Shown here: piece after piece, positions 6,679 through 14,337 of the stretch
Position numbering within the stretch: position 1 is the stretch's first letter
Layout of the letters: every line of letters starts with the position of its first letter
NCBI GenBank assembly: GCA_047517285.1
Contig: JAKZTE010000010.1
Location: 11,254 to 75,253 of the forward strand
Reading direction: 5' to 3'
DNA: 64,000 bases
Source: UBA57 sp963577725
GTDB taxonomy: Archaea; Thermoproteota; Nitrososphaeria; Nitrososphaerales; UBA57
Made by a program: the position numbers and the translations under genes
Notes under the pieces: generated by a model
Database searches by the model: none
What the model was told of the DNA's origin: nothing
Seen by the model: only the letters and a program-made list of their open reading frames with translations

Positions 6679-8760
6679 TTACCTGACCGGGTATTCTTGC
6701 AATGATGTTGAATTACAATTACTGCATTTTTCTGTGTTGTGTACGTTCTTCGCAGCACATGATATACATACTTTTAATCTACAGTAATATTTGAAGAACG
6801 TCACTTTCTTTGCTACTTTTGCAGTTATTTCCAAAAAATTCTTAATTGTCGAATTCGACAAATCCAGATAAATAGCATGCCCTCCTTTGAATTTATTCAT
6901 ATAGGCACATACTTCTTCGATCTTTTCTGGTTCATCCAAATTCAATATTACTGATTGTTGATATTCTTTCGATTCTGATTTTATAATGACTCTTGCTTTT
7001 CCGAATTTCTCTATATCGATATTTGTAAATCTTTTTGCAGAATCATCCGCTATTGAAGATAATCCGAATTCTTCGCCTAATTTCTTACCTGACTTAGATA
7101 TTTCTTCCATGGCCGTGTCTACTATCTTTCCGGCCAATTTTCCCCTCTCTTTAGCAGTAGCTTTTGTACCTAGAAGACTGTCTATCGCTTCATCTAGTCC
7201 TGTTAAATTAATTATGAGTGGTATCTTTTGGTTAGAAATAATTCCTGTATTGATATTCAACAATGGCAATAGTCCTTTGCCAATCATATCATCAATTATT
7301 TCTCTCCTTGTCGACAATGCAGATATTGCTGTTTTTAAAATTAAATTAACTTTTGCTCTAAAATACGTATCATCTTTATTCGATTCATATGCAAGTCTTG
7401 GTAGGTTTATTGACACTGCATGTAATACAATATTTCCACTTGCATTATTCTTTACAATGGACTTGTTTATTCCTGTATATGAAAAATTATTCTTTGGATC
7501 TGCATTTATTGCAATATATCCACCTTTCTTAATAATCCCAAATATTTTCTTAGATAATTCTGTATTTTGTGAATCTATTTGCGGTATGATTAATGTTATC
7601 TTTGGAATGGCAACTGTTTGTATATACGACTCATAACTTTCTAAAATTAATTTATATATCTTTGAAAGTTGTTTCTCATCTATTTTTAAATTCTTCTGAA
7701 CAGTAAGATTTATTGATATACACGGATCACTGCCATCTGATACAACTTGCGAAATCATTTTAAACATTTGTATTATGTTTTCTTTTGAACTTGCTAGTGT
7801 TTTATTATCTAAGAAACTGATTATATATTCGATAAAGTTATTATAAGATAGCTCTACGTTTATTTCTTTACTTAGTTCAGTAGTCAGCAAAACGATATTC
7901 ATAATGCTGTTTGAAAAGTTTTCAGCTTTGCTGATTTGAACCGAACTCAATAACTTCCCTTTTATTTTTATTCCTTGCGTTGGAAGCGAACCCAAATTCA
8001 CAAAAATGGTATCTGGTTTCAAACCCCAGACACCTAAATTAGAAATGTGAATATCTCCTGATAAATGAGCATCTGTTACATCTCTTGATAATTGATTCAG
8101 TAGTAGATATTCTGAAAATACCTCCTTTGAGGTTTGTGTTATTAGCGATGAAACTCCGTTATCGCTCCTTGTACTCTGTTTTAACATCTGCGTCACATCG
8201 TGAATAGGCAATCCAATTCTTGTTAATTTATGCCTATACTCTTCATATCCGTGTTCTATTAGTAATGCATTTACTATTTCCCTAATCAATGGCGCAGTCA
8301 GATAGCTTGTCTGAAACTTATACAATCTTGCTTCTGCTTCGCTTGTCATTTTTTGCGCTAAATCTACAGGCATTCCTGCTTCTTTGACTAATGCTTGTAG
8401 AATCTTATCTGGCTTGAACTCTTCCATCATTTCTTTAGACGTTCTAACATAAATCTTTCCACTTTCTATTACACTCTGTTCCTCTATTTGCCTGGTTAAA
8501 TTCAGAATCAATCTTCCCAAGTTTGTTACTGTATACCTCCTTTCTGATCGGTTTAATGTAACCAGCATCTGTTTAACTAGCTTTCTTAGATGATATGCAA
8601 ATTTACCTGATTCTTTTTTCGACTTAAACCCCGCAAGTGTCTTTAACTCAGAATAACTTAGGGGCCCTTTTGCATTTAATATACGTAAAATATCTAGACG
8701 ATTTGACGAAGCAATTACAGAATAAATAGTCCTTACCCTTTTTGACGTTCTGTAAGGCAT
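6679..8760 (-). CDS. HTH / ATP-cone / NrdD-like protein lacking the glycyl-radical loop
   Basis: A 693-residue protein in three parts. Residues 1-95 form an ArsR-like winged helix (MPYRTSKRVRTIYSVIASSNRLDILRILN is the start region). Residues about 100-190 form an ATP-cone (KIYVRTSKEMMEEFKPDKI, SYLTAPLIREIVNALL). The remainder resembles class III NrdD: GDIHISNLGVWGLKPD, SINLPRLAYESN, and a C-terminal zinc site (CISC, CSNC). The chain ends EYPVR exactly where NrdD enzymes continue into the radical Gly loop, and the catalytic Cys of NrdD are not visible. I infer a nucleotide-sensing transcription regulator derived from a reductase. ATG 8760 is chosen because TATA at 8777-8786 predicts a leaderless start; TTG 8769 is the alternative. 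Confidence 0.75.
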   Translation of the reverse strand: MPYRTSKRVRTIYSVIASSNRLDILRILNAKGPLSYSELKTLAGFKSKKESGKFAYHLRKLVKQMLVTLNRSERRYTVTNLGRLILNLTRQIEEQSVIESGKIYVRTSKEMMEEFKPDKILQALVKEAGMPVDLAQKMTSEAEARLYKFQTSYLTAPLIREIVNALLIEHGYEEYRHKLTRIGLPIHDVTQMLKQSTRSDNGVSSLITQTSKEVFSEYLLLNQLSRDVTDAHLSGDIHISNLGVWGLKPDTIFVNLGSLPTQGIKIKGKLLSSVQISKAENFSNSIMNIVLLTTELSKEINVELSYNNFIEYIISFLDNKTLASSKENIIQMFKMISQVVSDGSDPCISINLTVQKNLKIDEKQLSKIYKLILESYESYIQTVAIPKITLIIPQIDSQNTELSKKIFGIIKKGGYIAINADPKNNFSYTGINKSIVKNNASGNIVLHAVSINLPRLAYESNKDDTYFRAKVNLILKTAISALSTRREIIDDMIGKGLLPLLNINTGIISNQKIPLIINLTGLDEAIDSLLGTKATAKERGKLAGKIVDTAMEEISKSGKKLGEEFGLSSIADDSAKRFTNIDIEKFGKARVIIKSESKEYQQSVILNLDEPEKIEEVCAYMNKFKGGHAIYLDLSNSTIKNFLEITAKVAKKVTFFKYYCRLKVCISCAAKNVHNTEKCSNCNSTSLQEYPVR

Positions 8761-8776
8761 TGAGGACAAGATATAC

Positions 8777-8786
8777 TATATAAATA
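8777..8786 (-). promoter_or_regulatory. TATA box of the HTH/NrdD-like gene
   Basis: Minus-strand ATTTATATAG lies about 25 bases before ATG 8760, the spacing expected for an archaeal leaderless transcript. Confidence 0.55.
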
Positions 8787-8871
8787 AAATATGCATTTAA
8801 AGCTTAAGTTATTTTGACCTAATTCTATCAAATCTAGATATGCTTTTTTATTTTGACAATTATACGTTATT

Positions 8872-8947
8872 GGGGCGGTTGTCTAGTCTGGTCTAAGATG
8901 TTTGCTTTGGGAGCAAGTGATCGGGAGTTCAAATCTCCCTCGCCCCA
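8872..8947 (+). tRNA. tRNA-Pro (anticodon TGG)
   Basis: 76 nt without intron. The 7-bp acceptor stem GGGGCGG pairs with TCGCCCC (one G-T). The anticodon stem TTTGC/GCAAG encloses loop TTTGGGA with anticodon TGG. The T arm is GGGAG-TTCAAAT-CTCCC, and the discriminator is A. CCA is not encoded. The D arm is short and weak (about 3 bp). Confidence 0.93.
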
Positions 8948-8958
8948 TACAATTCTCC

Positions 8959-10380
8959 TTATTTTATAATTAATCTTATAGGAATCGATTGTGTTATTTC
9001 TTGACTCTCTACACTTATCATTATTGTATATATTCCAACATCTAGATTCTCTGCTTTTATCAAAATTGGTATTTCCTGTATTGTATCGAATTCACTATCT
9101 ATCTGTTCAAATGTTATAGAAACATTTTCTAGCAATCCATTTATTGTAAACGTTCCAGAACTTCTCATATCTACCATTATCATATCCTTCGGTTCAATTA
9201 TCAATGTGATTTCTTTTAGTCCATTTCTATTCATGTGAATTTCCCTTGTAGATGCTTCGATAGTAAATTCGAGAGTCTTTTGCGCATCTAGTACTGCAAT
9301 CTTATTTTCTGTCCACTCAGTAAACCAGATATTTCCTTGATTATCTATGTCAAATTGAAGTGGATTAGATATTCCTCCCCAGTCAAAATTTTTTGTAGGT
9401 ATCTCGTATTCAATCAATATCTGATTGGCCATATCAAATTTTGCTATAGTATTTGACTGGTGAATGTTCATCCAAATATTTCCATCTTTATCAAATTTGT
9501 TCCAATAAGGTAGCGTTGTTGTAAAGTCTGATTTACTTGCAGACGTGACAAATTTTGTATACGTGTTATTTTCAAGATTAAATAAAACAAATTGACTAGA
9601 CCCATGATCATTTATCCATATTTTATTATCCTTTATTGCTATACCTACTGGGGATGTTATACCTTCAGGTAATTTATAGGAAGTAAATTCTCCATCCTTA
9701 TAATTCCCTAGATGCCCTTCAATTGGCCATGTAAGCATTGTAAACCAAATCCTTCCTTCATTATCTGTTGCAATACCTCCTAAAACCTCTAAATCTATTT
9801 CTGGCGTAATTTCACTTATTCCATTACTTGTATTCGAAGATAATTTATTCTTATCTAATATTGCAATCTTCTTTCCAAATATTTCTGAAACTATTATATT
9901 ATCTTCAGTATTAATTATCTGAACCGGATATGCATTTTCAGTAGGTAAAATATAATGTTCAAATATATTTTCTGATTTTATGTATCTCCATATAAAATTA
10001 TTTTGATGATCGGTGAACCAAATATCGCCATCAATTGCAATCATACTCCACGATTGGATATTTGAATAAACATCTGAAATTATAAATTCATTAAATGAAT
10101 CTTCTTCTGGATTGTACGAAGCTATTTTACTGTGATTGTTCTCTATGAACCATACTGTCCCCTCACTATCGATTGTTATTGCAACTGGGGCCGAACATTT
10201 ACTCGGTATTACGTATTCTTTGATGTATCTGTTGTTATTTTCATATCTTAAATTACAACTATCTTGAACTTCCTCCTCTGGATCATTATTCGAATTATCG
10301 ATTAATTGTGTTCCTATTATTAATCCGAAAATTATCGGTATTATTAATACCATTGCCAATATTCTTCTTGTTATTACCAA
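8959..10380 (-). CDS. secreted Vgb-like beta-propeller protein
   Basis: A 473-residue protein with one N-terminal hydrophobic helix (RILAMVLIIPIIFGLIIGTQ), so it is exported or membrane-anchored. The body shows six or seven repeats with the blade signature G-x-IWF-x-E or variants: GTVWFIENNHSKI, DIWFTDHQNNFI, RIWFTMLTW, NIWMNIHQSNTI, NIWFTEWTENKI. This is the virginiamycin-B-lyase-like (streptogramin lyase) propeller family; family membership does not prove lyase activity. The C-terminal 100 residues look like a beta-sandwich domain. The start is TTG 10380. It stands between tRNA genes with no operon partner. A role in surface binding or extracellular sugar/lactone chemistry is speculation. 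Confidence 0.8.
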   Translation of the reverse strand: MVITRRILAMVLIIPIIFGLIIGTQLIDNSNNDPEEEVQDSCNLRYENNNRYIKEYVIPSKCSAPVAITIDSEGTVWFIENNHSKIASYNPEEDSFNEFIISDVYSNIQSWSMIAIDGDIWFTDHQNNFIWRYIKSENIFEHYILPTENAYPVQIINTEDNIIVSEIFGKKIAILDKNKLSSNTSNGISEITPEIDLEVLGGIATDNEGRIWFTMLTWPIEGHLGNYKDGEFTSYKLPEGITSPVGIAIKDNKIWINDHGSSQFVLFNLENNTYTKFVTSASKSDFTTTLPYWNKFDKDGNIWMNIHQSNTIAKFDMANQILIEYEIPTKNFDWGGISNPLQFDIDNQGNIWFTEWTENKIAVLDAQKTLEFTIEASTREIHMNRNGLKEITLIIEPKDMIMVDMRSSGTFTINGLLENVSITFEQIDSEFDTIQEIPILIKAENLDVGIYTIMISVESQEITQSIPIRLIIK

Positions 10381-10465
10381 AATCTCTTATTTACACCCCT
10401 CATTTTTATTATATTGTAGAAGCCTTTTAATTTATTATAAGCTACTCAAATCAATAATAAATAAT

Positions 10466-10584
10466 GCCGGGGTTGCCGAGCCAGGTCAAAGGCGCTGGAC
10501 TTAAGATCGCCCTTCTTGGAGGGCCAAGTATATGACATCCCGTCACTTAGGTGTTCGTGGGTTCAAATCCCACCCCCGGCACCA
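10466..10584 (+). tRNA. tRNA-Leu (TAA) with a canonical 37/38 intron
   Basis: The acceptor GCCGGGG pairs with CCCCGGC, the D stem is GCC/GGC, and the T arm is GTGGG-TTCAAAT-CCCAC, followed by encoded ACCA. The anticodon loop is CTTAAG|A. A 31-nt intron (10506-10536) contains a 5-bp hairpin GCCCT/AGGGC. After removal the anticodon stem is CTGGA/TCCCG with one mismatch, and a long variable arm (about 10543-10556) marks it as class II. The exact splice sites are inferred from pairing. Confidence 0.88.
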
Positions 10585-10628
10585 TCTTTGTAGAAAGACT
10601 AATACCTATGCTATTGCGAATATAATTC

Positions 10629-10835
10629 ATGTCAATTGTAATAAATCGTAAATTTGATTCTGATTTAATGTTTCGAGCTATCGGAATAATATTGATTATT
10701 CTAGGTTTATTGTCTGCTAATTATACTTCTTCTACTCAAACACTTGCCCCTCAAATAGTTCCAATATATTATTTCATCTCCGCAGTGCTCATCTTGTCAG
10801 GATTATTTGGCCTTATTTCTGTCATCCGCGATTAA
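10629..10835 (+). CDS. small two-helix membrane protein, unknown
   Basis: A 68-residue ORF from ATG 10629. After a short polar N-terminus it has two hydrophobic segments, about residues 15-31 and 43-64, separated by a polar Ser/Thr loop, ending SVIRD. I recognise no family. It lies just downstream of tRNA-Leu and upstream of the decayed inositol-phosphate synthase gene. Its codon use resembles neighbouring genes; short length limits confidence. Confidence 0.5.
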   Translation: MSIVINRKFDSDLMFRAIGIILIILGLLSANYTSSTQTLAPQIVPIYYFISAVLILSGLFGLISVIRD

Positions 10836-10869
10836 ACTATAAATCATATTATTCACTGATTAATGCTAA

Positions 10870-11951
10870 ATGATTCGAACAGTAATTCTTGGAGTGGGCA
10901 ATTCAGTAAGTGCATTAGTGCACGGTATTGAATATTATAAGAAAATATAAAATAACAAAGATAAAACTGATGAATATGGACTTTGGCATCCATTAGTTGG
11001 TAATTATAAAATATCTGATATTGATTTAGTCGGATATTATGATATTGAAGAAAATAAAATCGGCCTTGAACTTCACAAAAGCATATTTTCCCCTTCCAAT
11101 AAATTATAAAAATTTGTTGATCTGGACGCATCTTCAATCAATGTTGAACCAGGACTCTTATCTGATCGCGCTATGAACGAAAACCTTCAATCTTCTATTA
11201 ACTTCTCAAATGAATGTGGCTTCGATCCATTTATGTAATCTGAATTCCATGATTCACTGAAAAAGAAAAATCCTGATATTGTAATTAATTTGATTTCATC
11301 AGGTCTTCATAAAAGATCTGAGAAATATGCAGAAATATCTGCGGATATCGGTTCTAATTTTATTAATGCTACGCCTACTAGTATTGCAACTAACGAATCA
11401 TTCATAACGACTTTCAAAGATAAAAAACTGATTGTTGTAGGAGACGATTTAACGAGTCAATTCGGCGGAACTGCATTTCATAAATGACTAATGAATCTGA
11501 TGCACGAACGCGGCATACGAATAAACAAAAGTTATCAATTAGATGCAGGAGGAGGCATTGAGACAAATAATACTGTGGAAGAAGATTTGCGCGTATTGAA
11601 ACGTAAAGTTAAGTCTACTACTATTGAATCAGAATTGCCCTATGACGTTAAAACCGTTTCAGGTACTACTGATTATGTTGATTTTATGGGTAATTCTCGA
11701 ACTAATTACTTGTGGCTTGAATGTGATTCATTTCTTGGTTCCAAAGTTCGATTCGATATTTATTTGAGAAGTACTGACGGACCTAATGCCGGCGTATTGC
11801 TGTTAGATATAATTCGCGGTATTGATATTCACACGATATGGCTGAATATGGACCCATTGAAGAACTGTCTAATTTTGGGTTTAAATCAACAATTACTAAG
11901 AATGATCTTAGACAATCATATCAGAATTTCTCAAAAAAATATATTCTATAG
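10870..11951 (+). pseudogene. decayed myo-inositol-1(3)-phosphate synthase
   Basis: One reading frame from ATG 10870 reads as an inositol-phosphate synthase: NAD-binding VILGVGNSVSALVHGIEYY at the start, IVGDDLTSQFGG-type motif (here VVGDDLTSQFGGTAFHK), then RGIRINKSYQLDAGGG, SDYV-like TTDYVDFMGN and SPNAGV-like DGPNAGVLLLDIIRG. It is interrupted by four in-frame stops (three TAA, after YYKKI, SNKL and DPFM, and one TGA after TAFHK). A frameshift near 11830-11845 follows, after which the homologous C-terminus (EYGPIEELSNFGF) continues in another frame to TAG 11949-11951. The TGA stands where the family has Arg, consistent with CGA to TGA. Stops of two kinds plus a shift argue for a dead gene, not recoding. 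Intact, it would make the inositol precursor of phospholipids or solutes from glucose-6-phosphate. Confidence 0.88.
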
Positions 11952-11965
11952 TTAATATAATTGAG

Positions 11966-12053
11966 CGCCGTCTACAGGATTTTCATTTGTAATCTTGAAC
12001 CTGCGACCAGTTGATTAACAGTCAACTGCTCTACCACGCTGAGCTAAGACGGC
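11966..12053 (-). tRNA. tRNA-Asn (GTT) with a 14-nt intron in the T loop
   Basis: Acceptor GCCGTCT/AGACGGC, D arm GCTC-AGCGTGGTA-GAGC, anticodon stem GTTGA/TCAAC with loop CTGTTAA (anticodon GTT). The T stem GCAGG/CCTGT encloses TTCAA followed by 14 extra bases (11981-11994) and then AT; removal restores the normal loop TTCAAAT and a 74-nt tRNA with discriminator G. T-loop introns are non-canonical but are known in some Thaumarchaeota and Crenarchaeota. Splice sites may shift by a base or two. Confidence 0.9.
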
Positions 12054-12212
12054 TAACGACACTCAAAATACGAACGATGCAATTATTTATATCAATTTCT
12101 TTTATTTTCTTTATACCTCTAATTTATTACTTTAACCTAATTGTCGGTTTTGTCAAAGGATTATTACATTGATTTGTAAATGAATCTTGTTCGTAATAAT
12201 TATTGATTTATT

Positions 12213-12284
12213 ATGTCCTGGAAATTAGTTCACAAGAGAATGCGAAAAAAGAGTAAAACAAAGGCTCTTGATTGGCAACAATAG
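12213..12284 (+). CDS. possible 23-aa basic peptide
   Basis: ATG 12213 opens a 23-codon frame with a strongly basic middle (HKRMRKKSKTK) ending DWQQ before TAG. It lies alone in the 250-bp space between two tRNA genes. Its basic character recalls tiny ribosomal peptides, but I see no real match to L41e and no Shine-Dalgarno sequence. It may be chance. Confidence 0.2.
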   Translation: MSWKLVHKRMRKKSKTKALDWQQ

Positions 12285-12302
12285 ATTCTTCTTAATTATA
12301 TG

Positions 12303-12404
12303 TGGGCCCGGTGGGCTTCGATCCCACGACAAACCGATGTCTCGATTATTATATGAGTCGGTCACTTTTGGCGAAATTCTTCTACCAAGCTGAGTTACGG
12401 GCCC
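12303..12404 (-). tRNA. CAT-anticodon tRNA (elongator Met or Ile2) with two introns
   Basis: Acceptor GGGCCCG/CGGGCCC with discriminator A, and anticodon stem ACCGA/TCGGT with loop CTCATA|A. A 13-nt intron (12339-12351) sits at canonical 37/38. The D arm ACTC-AGCTTGGTA-GA...GT closes only if a second, 15-nt intron (12366-12380) is removed from inside the D stem. Both removals give a 74-nt tRNA. The T loop reads ATCGAAG, with A54 in place of the near-universal T54. The anticodon stem lacks the initiator's GGG/CCC pairs, so an elongator Met or agmatidine-type Ile2 tRNA is more likely than initiator. Confidence 0.82.
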
Positions 12405-12471
12405 TGTTAATTTTATTGCCTAGTCTTGTTTTTAGGTTTATTTGTTATATTTATCTTCTGTTTATTTTCCG

Positions 12472-12493
12472 CAGTACTTAACTCAAAGTACTG
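12472..12493. promoter_or_regulatory. 22-bp palindrome (8-6-8) at the dap promoter
   Basis: CAGTACTT (12472-12479) and its exact reverse complement AAGTACTG (12486-12493) flank a 6-base spacer and end six bases before GTG 12500. A TATA-like TTATATTTA lies at 12445-12453, so the predicted transcription start falls inside the palindrome. It is a likely operator, or alternatively a hairpin at the mRNA 5' end. The geometry equals the pyr palindrome at 2972-2993 although the bases differ. Confidence 0.55.
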
Positions 12494-12499
12494 TATAAT

Positions 12500-13546
12500 G
12501 TGATTGATAAAGAATTGTTCAAAGGATGTTATACTGCCCTCATAACTCCATTTACTGATGATTATCAAGTTGATTATGCGGGTCTCTCTAAACTCATTGA
12601 ATTCCAAATATCAGAAAATATCTCCGGTATTCTTATTGCTGGAACTACTGGAGAAAGCCCAACATTGTCTTGGTCTGAACATGAAAAAATCATTAAAACC
12701 GTGTATGACGTTGCAGGAGAAAAAACCGTTATTATTGCCGGGACTGGTAGCAATAATACCTCTGAAAGTCTAAAAGTTACACAATTTGCTTACGATTTAG
12801 GCATAACTAATATTTTACTTATTGACCCATATTATAACGGACCTAGTTCACTTGAGATTCGTAAAGAGTACCTAGAAATTATTGCAAAAAAGTTTCCTTC
12901 TGTTAATATTATTCCCTATGTCATACCCGGACGTACAGGAACTCAATTATTGCCCCAAGATCTTGCAATGGCATATGCCAATTATCCTAATATTAATACT
13001 GTAAAAGAAGCCACTGGCAATTTTGATAATGCTAAACTAACTAGAAAACTCTGCGGTAAAGATTTTTGCATTCTGTCTGGAGATGACGATAAGACTGTAT
13101 CATTAATTCAGGACGAAGAAATCAAATCTACTGGTGTAGTATCGGTTGCTTCGAATTTAGTTCCTGCGGCAATTACTGAATTGGTTAGCATGACTCTGAA
13201 AAACGATTCTCAATATTCAAATCTTGAAAAATCTATCTCTCCTTTATTCAAATTGGTTGGCGTTCAAACAATTGAATCAACTAATTTTGGCGATGTAGTT
13301 GTTAAATCACGCAATCCTGTTCCAACAAAAACACTAATGCGAATTATTGGTTTACCATCAGGACCTTCACGACAGCCTCTTGGGCTAGTTACTAAACAAG
13401 CATTAAAATTTATACTTGAACAATCTAAATTAGTTTATGAAAATAGTGATTTATTCAAGCCTATTGAAAGCTTTTTCGACGTTAATATTCAGGAAAGATT
13501 ATACTCTGATAAATATATAGATGGATTATATTATGAATCGTACTAA
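12500..13546 (+). CDS. dapA: 4-hydroxy-tetrahydrodipicolinate synthase, C-terminally extended
   Basis: Condenses pyruvate and aspartate semialdehyde, the first lysine-specific step. Motifs: GTTGESPTLSWSEH (pyruvate-binding loop), Tyr in IPYVIPGRTG, and the Schiff-base Lys in NTVKEATGN (about residue 172). The 348 residues exceed the usual 290-300 by about 50; the surplus is the C-terminal tail after FILEQSKLVYEN. The start is GTG 12500. It heads the operon dapA-dapB-lysA-dapL. Related aldolases (KDG, sialic acid) share the fold, but context fixes the role. The 3' end overlaps dapB. Confidence 0.9.
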   Translation: MIDKELFKGCYTALITPFTDDYQVDYAGLSKLIEFQISENISGILIAGTTGESPTLSWSEHEKIIKTVYDVAGEKTVIIAGTGSNNTSESLKVTQFAYDLGITNILLIDPYYNGPSSLEIRKEYLEIIAKKFPSVNIIPYVIPGRTGTQLLPQDLAMAYANYPNINTVKEATGNFDNAKLTRKLCGKDFCILSGDDDKTVSLIQDEEIKSTGVVSVASNLVPAAITELVSMTLKNDSQYSNLEKSISPLFKLVGVQTIESTNFGDVVVKSRNPVPTKTLMRIIGLPSGPSRQPLGLVTKQALKFILEQSKLVYENSDLFKPIESFFDVNIQERLYSDKYIDGLYYESY

Positions 13547-14327
13547 AATCTGTATTGTTGGAGCTTGTGGAAGACTTGGCAGGTCAATTATACAGGAAAG
13601 TATCGAAAATTTCGAAATTGTTGGAGCAGTCGAAACCGCAAATAGTCCAAATATTGGCAAATCATTAAATAATCTTGGTATTATCGAGTCTGACATTCAG
13701 ATAACAAGTTCTGACAATTTATCTTCTGCTATCTCAAAAGCTGATGTTACTATTTCTGCTACTGTTCCTGATTCTGAGCTTGTTAATGCACCTGTCTATG
13801 TAGAAAACAATAAAAAAATTATTATTGGCACGACTGGTTTTTCTGAAACACAATATTCCGAACTTGTTTCTATTCTTGATCAAAAAGTCCCTTCTATTAT
13901 CACTTCAAATTTCTCTATTGGAATGAACTTCCTATATCGACTATCTGAATTAGTTGGCCTATTACCTGAAGAATTTGAAATAAGTATTAATGAAAAACAT
14001 CATTCTAAAAAAATCGACTCGCCTAGTGGAACTGCACTTTCACTCGCTAAAATAATCTCTGAATCTAGAGGATATGAAAATCTTATCTTTGACCGTAGTA
14101 AACATGGAAAACGCGAAAAATCCGAACTTGAAGTTACATCCGAACGAATAGGCGGCACTCCTGGAATTCATGAAATTAATATTGCTGGCCAATATGAGAT
14201 CCTTAGACTCGAACATACTGCATTCTCTAGATTGGCATTTGCCAGAGGCGCACTATCTGCAACTCATTGGCTTCATAATATCTCTGAACCGCGAATTTAT
14301 AGTATGCAAGATGTAATATCTCGTTAG
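13533..14327 (+). CDS. dapB: 4-hydroxy-tetrahydrodipicolinate reductase
   Basis: NAD(P)H-dependent second enzyme of the diaminopimelate route. It has the N-terminal Rossmann motif GACGRLGRSI, the loop GTTGFSETQ, and the substrate and catalytic segment EKHHSKKIDSPSGTALSLA with tandem His and Lys. It is 264 residues from ATG 13533 (MNRTKICIVGACG), which aligns better with the family than the in-frame ATG at 13521. It overlaps dapA by 14 bases. Confidence 0.93.
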   Translation: MNRTKICIVGACGRLGRSIIQESIENFEIVGAVETANSPNIGKSLNNLGIIESDIQITSSDNLSSAISKADVTISATVPDSELVNAPVYVENNKKIIIGTTGFSETQYSELVSILDQKVPSIITSNFSIGMNFLYRLSELVGLLPEEFEISINEKHHSKKIDSPSGTALSLAKIISESRGYENLIFDRSKHGKREKSELEVTSERIGGTPGIHEINIAGQYEILRLEHTAFSRLAFARGALSATHWLHNISEPRIYSMQDVISR

Positions 14328-14337
14328 TGAAATAAAT

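Noticed and set aside
6986..7636. 216-codon open frame on the plus strand
   Set aside because: Shadow of the NrdD-like gene; hydrophobic product caused by the opposite-strand codon bias.
10870..11951. Stop-codon recoding or selenocysteine/pyrrolysine to save the inositol-phosphate synthase
   Set aside because: Both TAA and TGA occur, no insertion element is seen, and there is a frameshift near the end as well.
12303..12404. Initiator tRNA-Met
   Set aside because: A54 suggests it, but the anticodon stem lacks the three G-C pairs and the first pair is G-C, so elongator Met or Ile2 is favoured.
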